Source of the DNA: RHLJ01 sp965222205
GTDB taxonomy: Bacteria > Bacteroidota > Rhodothermia > Balneolales > Balneolaceae
DNA: 64,000 nucleotides
Assembly: GCA_965222205.1 (NCBI GenBank)
Contig: OZ244932.1
Location: forward strand, 744,001-808,000
Reading direction: 5' to 3'
A program made the translations under genes and the position numbers. The notes under the pieces are model-generated. The model had not been told where the DNA came from. It was given only the letters and a program-made list of their open reading frames with translations, and did no database searches. Below, piece by piece: positions 44,622 through 54,391 of this stretch (its first letter is position 1; the number at the start of each line of letters is the position of its first letter).

Positions 44622-44953
44622 TTCAGCCTTTCTTGTTCTTTCTCCAGGATACTCAGCGCAGAATCAATACGCGCATTATGATTTTCTGGCTTGCTTTGAT
44701 AATACGTATGAGACTGTTCGAACTGCTCCTCGCTTATTTCGTAGAAGGCAAACATCTGGAGCATAATAGAATCAGGGTTTGTGACTTGCTCATTTGTATA
44801 CACCCAGGAATCCAACAATTGGAGTTCAGTAATTACCTTAACATACGTTTCTTCAGGGATCAGATTTTCTGGCTTTGGTACCAGTTCTTTTTCGTCGCAA
44901 CCTGCGAAAAGAATCAATAGAAAATTAAATAAAACCGGGAGCCATTTTTGCAT
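44582..44953 (-). CDS. DUF4296 lipoprotein
   Basis: 123 residues. Lipobox ending FAGC (C19). DUF4296 pattern: MIPEETYVKVITELQLLDSW-like helix after a linker, then a long charged helix with YYQSKPENHNARIDS. Function unknown. It overlaps the 3' end of recQ by 40 bp on the opposite strand and follows the SDR gene by one base. Confidence 0.85.
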   Translation of the reverse strand: MQKWLPVLFNFLLILFAGCDEKELVPKPENLIPEETYVKVITELQLLDSWVYTNEQVTNPDSIMLQMFAFYEISEEQFEQSHTYYQSKPENHNARIDSALSILEKEQERLNQSSEGESDSERR

Positions 44954-44954
44954 A

Positions 44955-45674
44955 TTAGTCAGCGGGTGGTTTTGGGTTCAAAGGCCGCATGGTCATTTCA
45001 TTGATCAGGAAGTTATCGGGTGTTTCAAGCACATACTTTAGGGTCTTGGCTATGTCTTCCGGTTGCATCATGTTGGGGTGAAGCTCCACAGCGTCAATAG
45101 AATCGAAGAAACCTGTAGCAATTGAACCTGGAAAAAAACACGTTACTTTGATGCCATCATAACGCAACTCCTTAAACAAAGACTCGCTGAATCCACGAAG
45201 TCCGAATTTAGTCGCATTATATCCCGAGATTTGTGGATTTCCCATCAAGCCTGCGACAGAAGCAATATTTACAATGTGGCAAACTGCGTCATTCTTTTTC
45301 ATTAGTGGCACAATCAATCGGGTTAAGTAGAACACTCCCGAGAGATTTACATCCATCATAGAATGCCATTGCTCAAGGCTTAGTTCATCAACATCCGCAA
45401 AATAACCCAAGCCCGCATTATTCACTAAAATGTCAGGTGTATGCTTCTTATCGAACGTGTTTTCAACCCACTCTTCAACTTCCTCAAATTGGGTTACATC
45501 CATTTTTACAGGGATAAACAGATCACCCAAATGCTCTTTTAGCGAGGTCAACTTGTTAACGTTTCGTGCCAGCCCGTATACTTTAACACCAGCTTCTGTA
45601 AGTATTTTACTAAACTCAGCACCTATTCCACTACTTGCTCCTGTTACAATCGCCGTTTTTCCTTTTAAATTCAT
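44955..45674 (-). CDS. Short-chain dehydrogenase/reductase (SDR)
   Basis: 239 residues. Classical SDR: TGASSGIG cofactor motif (about 11-18), NNAG, catalytic Ser in NIASVAG and YNATK pair. An Arg after the cofactor loop (LARN) favours NADP(H). Substrate unknown. Divergent from coaX, 39 bases apart, and followed by the DUF4296 lipoprotein. Confidence 0.92.
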   Translation of the reverse strand: MNLKGKTAIVTGASSGIGAEFSKILTEAGVKVYGLARNVNKLTSLKEHLGDLFIPVKMDVTQFEEVEEWVENTFDKKHTPDILVNNAGLGYFADVDELSLEQWHSMMDVNLSGVFYLTRLIVPLMKKNDAVCHIVNIASVAGLMGNPQISGYNATKFGLRGFSESLFKELRYDGIKVTCFFPGSIATGFFDSIDAVELHPNMMQPEDIAKTLKYVLETPDNFLINEMTMRPLNPKPPAD

Positions 45675-45713
45675 ACAATCTACACTTCGAATTTTATATT
45701 TTAGTGTTCAATA

Positions 45714-46472
45714 ATGTACTACAAAAACATGAGCAATTTCGATTCAGAAAATCAGGAATCTTTAATTTATGTGGATATCGGAAATTCATCTATAAAAGTT
45801 GGATTTTTGAGTAGTGATAAGTGGACGGTTCATACTCATAAAACAGCACTCGAAGCGGCAAAAGAGATTAAAAACCACATATATCCTGTTAAGCATATTT
45901 ATTTAAGTAGTGTAAAAGAGAGCGTAAAAGAAGTCTTTGAACGTGAAATCGAAACGGAGAACCTTAGGGAAATTACAATCCCGGATATTCCATCGGATAA
46001 GCTGGACTATGATACTCCCAAAACATTGGGGATCGACCGTTACCTTGCCTGCCTTGGAGCTTATTTTAACTCAAAAAAAGGAGTAGTTGTTATCGATGCA
46101 GGTTCAGCTTGCACTATCGACTATATGGATGCGAATGGAGTATTTCGTGGAGGGGTGATTATGCCCGGTTTCAATTCTGTTATGAACGTATTTAAAGAAA
46201 GTGCCCCGGAACTCCCCGATATCAACATTAGAATCCCCAAAGTATTTCCGGGTAAAAGCACGGAAGAATCGTTGCAGTGGGGGCAGGTTGGTTTTTTTGT
46301 GGATGGAGTTATTTCCATTCTGGAATCTTACGATGAGAAGTTTGAGGACTATGAACTGTATTTAACGGGGGGAGATGCGTCCATTCTATTCGAGTTATTG
46401 GGTCATGTTGGTGAAGTAAACCCTAGGTTGGTACTAATGGGGCTGAAGGAAGCAGCGAAAGAACTTAGCTAA
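45714..46472 (+). CDS. coaX: Type III pantothenate kinase CoaX
   Basis: 252 residues. Phosphorylates pantothenate, first step of CoA synthesis. ASKHA-fold motifs: YVDIGNSSIKVGF, DTPKTLGIDRYLAC, VVIDAGSACTIDY and YLTGGDASIL. An ATG six codons later is an alternative start. The 3' end overlaps the convergent udk gene by 8 bp. Confidence 0.94.
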   Translation: MYYKNMSNFDSENQESLIYVDIGNSSIKVGFLSSDKWTVHTHKTALEAAKEIKNHIYPVKHIYLSSVKESVKEVFEREIETENLREITIPDIPSDKLDYDTPKTLGIDRYLACLGAYFNSKKGVVVIDAGSACTIDYMDANGVFRGGVIMPGFNSVMNVFKESAPELPDINIRIPKVFPGKSTEESLQWGQVGFFVDGVISILESYDEKFEDYELYLTGGDASILFELLGHVGEVNPRLVLMGLKEAAKELS

Positions 46473-47079
46473 GCTTTCGCTCAATCAGAGAGATGACCAT
46501 TTCCCGGGCGATTTTGTTTTTTCCGCCTCTTGGGATAATCACATCAGCGTATCGTTTGCTGGGTTCCACAAATTCAAGGTGCATGGGGCGCACAAAGGTC
46601 TCGTATTGCTTCATTACATTTTCTACTGAACGTCCTCTTTTTTGGATGTCACGTTTTAAACGTCGAAGCAAGCGGATATCATCATCAGTATCTACAAAGA
46701 TTTTCACATCCATCAATTTGAGCAACTCCGGCTCACTGAAAATCAAAATACCGTCAATCAGAATTACCTGAGTTGGTTTTGCTTTAATGGTTTCATCTTT
46801 TCGGGTATGGGCAGCAAAATCATACACCGGAACTTCAACCGGATAGCCTTCAAGTAATGCTTTCAGATGCCGAATTAAAAGTTCAGTTTCCAGAGAGGAG
46901 GGGTGATCGAAATTGAGTTTAACTCGCTCTTCGAATTCAAGATGACTTAAATCACGATAATAAGAATCATGTTCAAGGCGGAGTATATTTTCGGAACCAA
47001 ACTGCTCACACAAATAATCAACTACGGTAGTTTTACCTGACCCACTACCACCTGCCACACCGATTACCAAAGGTTTCAT
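46465..47079 (-). CDS. udk: Uridine kinase Udk
   Basis: 204 residues. Phosphorylates uridine/cytidine for pyrimidine salvage. Walker A GVAGGSGSGKTT (about 7-18), HDSYYRDLS, the NFDHPSSLE lid and YDFAAHTRKDET. Shorter by a few residues than the E. coli enzyme but complete. Nine bases after the amidase gene on the same strand. Confidence 0.95.
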   Translation of the reverse strand: MKPLVIGVAGGSGSGKTTVVDYLCEQFGSENILRLEHDSYYRDLSHLEFEERVKLNFDHPSSLETELLIRHLKALLEGYPVEVPVYDFAAHTRKDETIKAKPTQVILIDGILIFSEPELLKLMDVKIFVDTDDDIRLLRRLKRDIQKRGRSVENVMKQYETFVRPMHLEFVEPSKRYADVIIPRGGKNKIAREMVISLIERKLS

Positions 47080-47088
47080 AGTTTCAGC

Positions 47089-48375
47089 CTAATTTGAAGA
47101 AGAGAAAGTTTCGGTTTTCTCATACTCAACTTTGTAATCTCTGATAGCCCGGAAAATTGCAGATGCCATTATTGATTGTCCATAGTCACTGGTGAGAAAT
47201 CGTTGCTCAGAAGGGTTAGTGAGAAAGCCTGTTTCAACCAGAATTCCAGGCATGGAAGCTTGATAGAGAACAACCAATCCCATTTGTTTTACGCCTCTGG
47301 ATTTTCTGCCGGCGCGGTTTCTTAATTGATCTTCAACCATATATGCAATTCGCTCGCTTGTCGAAATGATACCACTATGAGCAAGTTCATAGATTAAAAG
47401 GTCTTCTTCGGTCAAATCTTCAATTACACCATGAGTGTTAAATACCTGGTTTTCTTCTTTCATGATCTCAAGAGAAAGATCTGATCGATTTAATCCCAAA
47501 AAAAACACAGATGATCCATATACTTTAGAAGATGTCCATCCATCTGCATGAATAGAAACAAAAAGATCAGCTTCTGCCCGGTTCGCAATACGGCCTCTTT
47601 CTTCAAGTTCTACAAAACTGTCGTCATCACGAGTATAAATAACGTTTACATCTGGCAGGTACTCATTAATATATGCACCAAGTTTCAGAGCAATAGCCAA
47701 AACAACATCTTTTTCTTTAGTTCTTTTTCTATAACCAAGGTTCCCAGGATCGTGCCCTCCATGTCCTGCGTCAATTACAATGGTATCAAACTTCAATTTA
47801 TCTCTTACCTGGATATACTCAGCATCAGAATCAACTTGTGGCAGAGGTATAGATTCGATTTTAAGTGCTTCTTCAGGATCGATTCCCAGATACCATGTTT
47901 TTGCAAGAAACTGTTGTGTATACACATCAACTTCATAGGGGTCAGCTTTGGTGAGCGCTAATAAAATATCTGATCCGTTTTGATCATGGTATGCTTTCGA
48001 TTTGACATAGATATCCGAATCCAGGTAAATATCTACTCCAAAACTTCTCTCAAGTTTATACAGACGCACTTCCTGAATTTTTCCTTCCTGGTCAAACATC
48101 TGTATTCCAGTCGTATCAATATTATCTGCGAATAATTCCATTTGAATTAGATCGGGAGCAGGTTGGATAACCGTAAATGAGTCTACCGGTGCGCTCAAAT
48201 GATAACGAACCACGTAACCTAGTCCATCGCTGCGCTCTGCTTTGGAGATGCGTTCAAGGTGTGGTTGCGCTAAAGCAGAAGTACTGATCAGAGAGAATAC
48301 GAATACAAGAACCGTACAAATACGGATCAAAGAATACGTTTGCATTCTTTTAAGAGGGTTAAATTCGTAAGTCAT
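47089..48375 (-). CDS. N-acetylmuramoyl-L-alanine amidase (Amidase_3)
   Basis: 428 residues. Signal peptide; a Met at residue 11 gives a cleaner one and is an alternative start (48345). An N-terminal ~170-residue beta-rich part (AMIN-like) binds wall or divisome, and the catalytic domain has the zinc motif DAGHGGHDPGN, the ADLFVSIHADG segment and the late ETGFLTN Glu. Cuts the muramic acid-peptide bond, for daughter-cell separation. Followed by udk. Confidence 0.93.
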   Translation of the reverse strand: MTYEFNPLKRMQTYSLIRICTVLVFVFSLISTSALAQPHLERISKAERSDGLGYVVRYHLSAPVDSFTVIQPAPDLIQMELFADNIDTTGIQMFDQEGKIQEVRLYKLERSFGVDIYLDSDIYVKSKAYHDQNGSDILLALTKADPYEVDVYTQQFLAKTWYLGIDPEEALKIESIPLPQVDSDAEYIQVRDKLKFDTIVIDAGHGGHDPGNLGYRKRTKEKDVVLAIALKLGAYINEYLPDVNVIYTRDDDSFVELEERGRIANRAEADLFVSIHADGWTSSKVYGSSVFFLGLNRSDLSLEIMKEENQVFNTHGVIEDLTEEDLLIYELAHSGIISTSERIAYMVEDQLRNRAGRKSRGVKQMGLVVLYQASMPGILVETGFLTNPSEQRFLTSDYGQSIMASAIFRAIRDYKVEYEKTETFSSSN

Positions 48376-48538
48376 AGCTTTTGTAGATGATAGGAAAGAT
48401 ACGTTTTTAGCATTTGCAATGAAAGAGGGTGTTTACATAGGCAGGATTATTTTTAAATTAGTTTGTTTACTTCATTTATCAGATTTTATTGTGATCAGTT
48501 CCCAGTAAATTCACAAACAATTTTATTTGCGCAATTTT

Positions 48539-51517
48539 ATGAAACCGGGGTATTCCGTAGAAAAACTTATTAACGATTTCAACAAATTTGTATTTCCGGT
48601 TTTTGCAAAGGCTATTGAGCATATTCCTCAGGCACAAAAGAACGATGTTGAAGGGAAACTAAAGGCCAGCATTTCTGAAAGTGACGATAGCTTTCCGATT
48701 GAAGCGATTCAGAAACTCATCTTATTGAAAGAGTCAAAGCTGGAAAATCTGGATGAAATCTGGACCGAAGCTATCGAGGAGGCGACTTCAAATCTTCCGG
48801 AAATAATTATACTTCCCCAAAATGAGGAGCACTTTAAAGCCCGGGAAGGAGATACGATTTATATTTCCGCGGGAAAGATTTTGAAGAGGGGAAGAAGAGG
48901 GCTTAGAAAGGCAGGGCATTCTGTTTCTAATGCATTTCGCAGGATGCTTAAAAAGCCGGAAGAGGAATTCAAAGTTGCCGTTCGTGAAGTTCCTTTCAAA
49001 AACATTGTCAGGATTCTACTCTTTCGCCTTAAGCCAGAGATTATTCTTTGGAAACAGGCTCAGTATCGATTCATTGCCAGGGTGTTCGAGGCCATCCAAA
49101 TCTGGTCCTATCCCGAAGAAGTAAAAGAACAGAAAGAAGAAGGAGAAGAGCAGGAAAACAAAGAAACCAGCGAGAAGAAACCTTACGACGATCTGCTCTC
49201 AGGTCTGATAGAGACGTATGAGGAAGAATTTACCCTTCACCAAAAAAAGCTTAATGAAGCTTACTCATCAATAGAGGAGAAACTAAAAAACATAGTGGAA
49301 CTGGCGGGTACGATTGAACTTTCTTCATCCAAATTTGATGATGAAATTCTTGAGAAAGAAAAAACCGGGTTCAATTCGAATCTGAAAGCAAGTAATTCAA
49401 AGTGGCTTGAACTGAAAGACGCCTTGGTTCAAAGATTGGAGCTTTTACTAAGCTTGAAAGTACTTGAAAAAGGGATTGATCAAAATGAAAATGATTTCGA
49501 AGAAAAGATATATGCATTCTACAGAGAGAAAATCATTTCAGGGCATAAGCAACTTGCTGACATCGTAAAGGATGGTATTTCTGAGCTAACAACATCTGAA
49601 AAGCTTTCCATTGATGAATTAGTAGCTCAATGTGAAATAGTACATAACAAAGCTTCTGAGTTCACCAGGGCAGAGCTTATAGAACCACTACAATTAGCGC
49701 TGGAGCAAAAGTATTTAAGTTCTTTACTGAATGATTATGTAGAAGAAGTAACCGATTACTCCTCAAAACAACCCGAACAAGGCGCGATCATTGAAGATCT
49801 TAAGATAGAAGAAGAGAAGCCTTCGTTTACCATTAAAAAAGTGGAGTGGCAACGGTTTGTATTGCGAATGATGAACAAACACATAGCCGCTGAGTTAGAC
49901 GCGTCTTTATTGAATCCTGAAGCTTCGCTTTCTCTATATATAGAACGTTATGAGGAAGTATTACAGATCATAGAAACCAATCTTGATGTGATCGACGAGG
50001 TGTCAAAGAAGGAAGAAGAGGAACCCGTTTCAATAGCTCTGAAGAGTTTAGAGAGAAGCAGTGCCAGTATCGAAGAAATTGAAGAACTGATAAAAGACCA
50101 AAGAGAAGAACTATATCAGAAAGTAATTACACAGAATGAAGTGCTGATTAATAAGCTTTCAGCACTGCTGATTAAGCAGGATGTTAGCGAAATCAAGTGG
50201 GCAGATACACAGTTGAAAGTCACTGAATCAGCGGGCGATTTTGGGACTAAGCTTACTGTTTTCTGGGCAAACTTTGTAGATCGTGCGGATTTATCAAGGA
50301 GATTTATAACTCGTAAATACCGCCAATACGATGACATCGTGCGCGGATTTCTCGGACTGAAAAAACCGGTCTCTCAAAATGTAGAAAGCACTAATCTGGC
50401 CACTTTTCTTTACGAAACCGACAAAAAACTTGAAGAACTTCCTTTTATCTACCGCAGGTTGTTCGATTTCAGAAGGGAAATAGAACCGGGGTTTTTTATT
50501 CAGAATCCGTTGTATTTCGATAATTGCAAGAAAGCACTTGAATTATGGAAAGGTGGCTTCCCTGCAAGCATCAATCTGTTAGGAGAAAAGGGTAGTGGTA
50601 AAAGCACGCTCATCCGCTTTCTTTCGGAGGATGTTTTCAAGGACGAGAAAAGCTATAACCTCTCCCTTACAAAAACGTTCTGGCAAGGTGGGTTGATTAT
50701 GAAAGAGGTTTCTAAAACGCTGGGACTTCCGGAATCAGAAAGTCCGGAAGAATTGGTAGCTGAAATAAAAAAGAAGAGAAAAGGAAGTGTGGTGATTATC
50801 GAGAATCTCCAGAATTGCTACCTAAGAAATATGTCGGGCTATGAAGCAATTAAAAGCCTTCTTTATATAATATCGAGTACTAAAAGAGAAATTTTGTGGG
50901 TGGTAACCTGTTCCAGATATGCCTGGGATTTCCTGAATGTTGTTTTTAGTATTGGGGAGTATTTTTCTCACTCTATAACTACCGACAACCTGAACGCGGA
51001 TCAGATGAAATCGCTTATTTTGAAGCGCCAAAAAGCAAGTGGGTATCAGCTGGAATATATTCCGGATACCTCCACTCAAAAGAGCAGAGCTTATAAAAAG
51101 CATCTAGGAGATAAAGAAGCGGAGCAGGAATTTCTCCAAAATAAGTATTTCGAAAAACTGACAAATCTGGCAGAAGGGAATGCTACAGTTGCGATGATTC
51201 TCTGGATCCGGTCTATTAAAGAGATTGGAGAAGTCTTTTTCACAATTGAGTCGCTTGAATTTATGAATACTACAAGTCTGGATGGCTTAGATGCCCAGGC
51301 TCAGTTTGCATTGTCAGGCTTTATTCTACATGATTCTTTAACAGCTTCAGAATTAGCGCTTATTCTTAATCAAACGGAATCGGATTCAGAAATGACAATC
51401 TCCAGGCTGGCATCAAGAGGGTTGTTGGTTTCTCAAAAAGGGAATTACTATGCGCTCAATGATCTGGTATATCGCCAGGTGGTAAGAATGCTCAAAAGCA
51501 GAAATATTTTACACTGA
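48539..51517 (+). CDS. Large P-loop ATPase with long helical N-terminus and winged-helix tail
   Basis: 992 residues from the ATG at 48539; an in-frame TTG 12 bases upstream is less likely. Residues 1-640 are mostly helical and Glu/Lys-rich with coiled-coil stretches and no membrane segment. The ATPase core has Walker A GEKGSGKST (682-690), a Walker B strand SVVIIENLQN (about 750-759) and a sensor-like WVVTCSRYAW. The last ~70 residues look like a winged helix. It resembles STAND/AAA+ signalling ATPases. The stop overlaps the MscS gene start by one base, so the two proteins very probably work together; the function is unknown. Confidence 0.78.
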   Translation: MKPGYSVEKLINDFNKFVFPVFAKAIEHIPQAQKNDVEGKLKASISESDDSFPIEAIQKLILLKESKLENLDEIWTEAIEEATSNLPEIIILPQNEEHFKAREGDTIYISAGKILKRGRRGLRKAGHSVSNAFRRMLKKPEEEFKVAVREVPFKNIVRILLFRLKPEIILWKQAQYRFIARVFEAIQIWSYPEEVKEQKEEGEEQENKETSEKKPYDDLLSGLIETYEEEFTLHQKKLNEAYSSIEEKLKNIVELAGTIELSSSKFDDEILEKEKTGFNSNLKASNSKWLELKDALVQRLELLLSLKVLEKGIDQNENDFEEKIYAFYREKIISGHKQLADIVKDGISELTTSEKLSIDELVAQCEIVHNKASEFTRAELIEPLQLALEQKYLSSLLNDYVEEVTDYSSKQPEQGAIIEDLKIEEEKPSFTIKKVEWQRFVLRMMNKHIAAELDASLLNPEASLSLYIERYEEVLQIIETNLDVIDEVSKKEEEEPVSIALKSLERSSASIEEIEELIKDQREELYQKVITQNEVLINKLSALLIKQDVSEIKWADTQLKVTESAGDFGTKLTVFWANFVDRADLSRRFITRKYRQYDDIVRGFLGLKKPVSQNVESTNLATFLYETDKKLEELPFIYRRLFDFRREIEPGFFIQNPLYFDNCKKALELWKGGFPASINLLGEKGSGKSTLIRFLSEDVFKDEKSYNLSLTKTFWQGGLIMKEVSKTLGLPESESPEELVAEIKKKRKGSVVIIENLQNCYLRNMSGYEAIKSLLYIISSTKREILWVVTCSRYAWDFLNVVFSIGEYFSHSITTDNLNADQMKSLILKRQKASGYQLEYIPDTSTQKSRAYKKHLGDKEAEQEFLQNKYFEKLTNLAEGNATVAMILWIRSIKEIGEVFFTIESLEFMNTTSLDGLDAQAQFALSGFILHDSLTASELALILNQTESDSEMTISRLASRGLLVSQKGNYYALNDLVYRQVVRMLKSRNILH

Positions 51518-52476
51518 TGAAGATAAAGAATTACATATCAATTGTGATGTTGAGCATATTAGTGATGCTTTTTACAATGGAACCTGTAGTTGCTCAGGAT
51601 TCACTGGCGATTACTCAGGATTCAATAGCAACTGCACAACCTGATTCCACTATTGAGCAGCCTGCGGGTACTAAAGTCAGCCAGTTCAAGGATTTCTTTT
51701 CTTTTACTAAGATTTTCATGAGTCTGGTAGTTCTGTTCGGGACCTACTTTTTCACAAGAATCCTTTCATTCCTTCTTGGCGCGCTGGCCGAGAAACGCTC
51801 CTCCTATCGCCTAATTCTAAAGCGCGTTGTTCCTTTCTTAAATGTGCTGATATGGTCGCTGTCTATTTTTATAGTGATAGCAGGGATCATTTCACCTCCC
51901 ATCGAGACAATTTTAACTGTTGGTGCTTCTATTGGTATAGCTGTTGGTTTTGCTGCACAAGATATCCTTAAGAATATCTTCGGGGGATTTATCATCATTA
52001 TGGATCGACCGTTCCAGGTAGGGGATAAAATAGAGGTAGACGGGTATTACGGAGAAGTAACCGAAATCGGTTTACGTTCCACTCGTATAGTTACTCCGGA
52101 TGATTCTCTGGTTTCACTTCCTAATGCAGACTTGGTAAGCAACGCAGTTTCCAATACAAATTCGGGAGCTCTGGATTGCCAGGTGGTTTCTTCCATCTTT
52201 CTCCCTGCAACAGTAAATGTAGAAAAGGTAAAAGAAATAGCCAGACGGGCAGCGGTATCATCACGCTATGTATATCTTAACAAACCAATCGTCATAGTTT
52301 CTGAAAACAAGGTATTTGAACAGAATTACGTGATACAGCTTAAAGTGAAAGCCTATGTGCTGGACATTCGCTATGAGTTTTTATTGAAAAGTGAAATCAC
52401 TGAGCTTATTCTCAAAGAACTGAATACTCATGGAATGGTACCTGAAAGTTTTCGGGTAAGCGGAGTTTCTTCCTGA
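51517..52476 (+). CDS. MscS-family mechanosensitive ion channel
   Basis: 319 residues. Signal peptide (first ~26), a Thr/Ser/Gln-rich linker, then three membrane helices (about 65-85, 102-125, 130-155). The pore helix has the Gly/Ala pattern TVGASIGIAVGFAAQDILKN, followed by the MscS beta domain RPFQVGDKIEVDGYYGEV and the C-terminal alpha/beta domain. Opens under membrane tension to release solutes. Translationally coupled to the large ATPase (TGATG overlap), an unusual pairing. Confidence 0.92.
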   Translation: MKIKNYISIVMLSILVMLFTMEPVVAQDSLAITQDSIATAQPDSTIEQPAGTKVSQFKDFFSFTKIFMSLVVLFGTYFFTRILSFLLGALAEKRSSYRLILKRVVPFLNVLIWSLSIFIVIAGIISPPIETILTVGASIGIAVGFAAQDILKNIFGGFIIIMDRPFQVGDKIEVDGYYGEVTEIGLRSTRIVTPDDSLVSLPNADLVSNAVSNTNSGALDCQVVSSIFLPATVNVEKVKEIARRAAVSSRYVYLNKPIVIVSENKVFEQNYVIQLKVKAYVLDIRYEFLLKSEITELILKELNTHGMVPESFRVSGVSS

Positions 52477-52584
52477 TCTTCATCTAAAATTCATTGGTAT
52501 TTTAGATTCTAATTTGACATTGTTTCAATCGAAAATTACAATTCGAATGCACATCTAAATATTAATTACTGTAGGAGGAAATCT

Positions 52585-52965
52585 ATGAACGATGAAATAT
52601 TTCTTGATGCCGCTGAAAATGGCGACCTTGAGACAGTAAAAGGGCTCCTTAACGATGGAGTTGACGTAAACACTAAAGACGAACACGATCGCACAGCACT
52701 CTTAAAAGCATCAAAACATGGACATCTTGATGTAGCCAAATTGCTGATCGAACATGGGGCGGAGGTAGATAAAAGAGATAACAGAGGAACAACAGCTTTG
52801 TATTGGGCCTCGACAAACGGGTTTAACGAAATAGTTCAGCTATTAATCGAAAACGAAAGCGAAGTGGATGTTCATGACGATCGTGGTTGGTCGGCATTGG
52901 ATCAGGCAGTAGCTCAGAAGCATACTTTAGTAGCCAGTACTTTGAGTGAGGCGGGAGCACACTAA
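52585..52965 (+). CDS. Ankyrin-repeat protein
   Basis: 126 residues. Four ankyrin units with typical TALxxAxxxGHxxxxxxLLxxGA spacing, e.g. DRTALLKASKHGHLDVAKLL and GTTALYWASTNGFNEIVQLL. No other domain or export signal, so a protein-binding module in the cytoplasm. Strong AGGAGGA ribosome site. A terminator follows. Confidence 0.92.
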   Translation: MNDEIFLDAAENGDLETVKGLLNDGVDVNTKDEHDRTALLKASKHGHLDVAKLLIEHGAEVDKRDNRGTTALYWASTNGFNEIVQLLIENESEVDVHDDRGWSALDQAVAQKHTLVASTLSEAGAH

Positions 52966-52991
52966 GAAAGCAATCTACATACACATTTAGC

Positions 52992-53026
52992 ATCCCGGTT
53001 TCTGTAGGAGAGGTCGGGATTTTTTA
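52992..53026 (+). terminator. Intrinsic terminator after the ankyrin gene
   Basis: ATCCCG (52992-52997) pairs with CGGGAT (53015-53020), followed by TTTTTATTT; the loop is long (17 bases) with partial internal pairing. Confidence 0.7.
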
Positions 53027-53053
53027 TTTCCTATGTAAGTTACATAATGGAGC

Positions 53054-53090
53054 AATACCAGATTAGGTTCCGACGCGGAGCATCGGAACC
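53054..53090. repeat. Dispersed repeat with GC hairpin
   Basis: AATACCAGATTAGGTT (53054-53069) is identical to 28365-28380. It runs into GGTTCCGA, loop CGCGGAGCA, TCGGAACC (53066-53090), a perfect 8-bp stem. A widely seen REP-type unit in other bacteria has similar bases, from memory. Confidence 0.65.
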
Positions 53091-53136
53091 AGTATAAGTA
53101 CGATGCTATAGGTTTTAACATGGTGTCCCAAATGAA

Positions 53137-53850
53137 TCACTTCCCATACAGAATAAAAATAGTCGGTCGTTTATTCAGCTCAGGCTTTGAAGCCTTCTTC
53201 CAATCACCAATTTCCATAGAACGGATTTCTTCTGTTGGAAGGGTGATGTCAGTTGCTACACAAAACCGGGTAGAGGTATTACATGTCTCAAGCACCGATT
53301 TAAACATCTCATTATTGCGATAGGGAGCTTCCATAAAAATCTGCGTCCGGTCATGACGGCGGGATTCTCCTTCCAATTGAATCAGCATTTGTTTGCGGGC
53401 TTTAGCATCAATAGGTAAATAGCCATGAAAAGAAAAAGATTGACCGTTAAATCCGGAAGCCATCAGCGCTAAAAGGATAGAAGAAGGACCCACTAAAGGG
53501 ACTACTTTAATTCCATTCTGATGTGCCATCTTTACCAGCTTCGAACCGGGATCGGCAACAGCAGGAGCACCAGCCTCAGACATCAAGCCAACGTCTTTCC
53601 CTGCTCTTAGTGGTTTAAGAAACGAATAGATTTCCTGATCAGGAGTATTCTTGTTGAGTGGGTAGAAATCAATTTTATATTCAGGAATGGTGTCTCCAAC
53701 CCAGTGCAAAAACTTAACAGAGGTCTGGATATTCTCAACCACAAGTACTTCCAGTTTCCTGATAACAGAAAGCGTAAACTCGGGGATAGTATTGTTCTCA
53801 GGAGTTTTTCCTAATGTGGTTGGAATCAGATAAAGCGTTCCTTTACTCAT
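53137..53850 (-). CDS. rsmI: RsmI-like 16S rRNA 2'-O-methyltransferase
   Basis: 237 residues. Tetrapyrrole-methylase fold with LYLIPTTLG at the start, the GLMSEAGAPAVADPG SAM/substrate loop (about 88-102) and VPLVGPSSILLALMASG. RsmI methylates C1402 of 16S rRNA. It is about 40 residues shorter than the E. coli enzyme and lacks its C-terminal extension. Its start overlaps the upstream membrane-protein gene by 4 bp (ATGA-type). Confidence 0.85.
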   Translation of the reverse strand: MSKGTLYLIPTTLGKTPENNTIPEFTLSVIRKLEVLVVENIQTSVKFLHWVGDTIPEYKIDFYPLNKNTPDQEIYSFLKPLRAGKDVGLMSEAGAPAVADPGSKLVKMAHQNGIKVVPLVGPSSILLALMASGFNGQSFSFHGYLPIDAKARKQMLIQLEGESRRHDRTQIFMEAPYRNNEMFKSVLETCNTSTRFCVATDITLPTEEIRSMEIGDWKKASKPELNKRPTIFILYGK

Positions 53851-54329
53851 ACATCAATCCGTTGTATAATATATTCATCTTCTCTGTTGGCTATTTTTTT
53901 ATTAGCAAAACGAGTCATCATTACAGAAGCGAAAATCAGTGCCAGAAAGCCCATAAAAGCCACTCCGATATTGGATAGAGAAGTACTTTTCTGAAGATCA
54001 TAAGTGGGGATCATCACAATATCCTGGAAGTTACCTTTCATGTACCGAATGGGGATAACAGAAGTATCGATAATGCGCTGAGCCATTTGGATGGATAGCG
54101 AAAGTTTACGTTCAACTGGTTCTCCATCCGGACTTGTGAACGAAATAACCACGTACCCATTACTTTGTGCAGCTATCTGTTTTATATCGAAATCGAGCAC
54201 ATTCGCGGCAATACTTTCTCCACTTTCATAGGTATCAATAGTTCCCTGATATACCAATGCCTGTTGAACTATAATGAATAACAGGTACGCGGGTAAAAGC
54301 CAGACGAGGTATAGAAAACGGTATTTCAT
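53847..54329 (-). CDS. Two-helix membrane protein with extracytoplasmic domain
   Basis: 160 residues. N-terminal helix (about 5-25), a ~95-residue beta-rich extracytoplasmic domain, and a second helix (about 122-143) before a short charged tail: the DUF3592-like layout. Function unknown. Overlaps rsmI by 4 bp, so it is co-transcribed with it. Confidence 0.65.
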   Translation of the reverse strand: MKYRFLYLVWLLPAYLLFIIVQQALVYQGTIDTYESGESIAANVLDFDIKQIAAQSNGYVVISFTSPDGEPVERKLSLSIQMAQRIIDTSVIPIRYMKGNFQDIVMIPTYDLQKSTSLSNIGVAFMGFLALIFASVMMTRFANKKIANREDEYIIQRIDV

Positions 54330-54391
54330 AGGTTAAATTTCAAATTACAGAATGCAAATTTCAAAGAAGTCACAAAATTCAATGCTCAATT

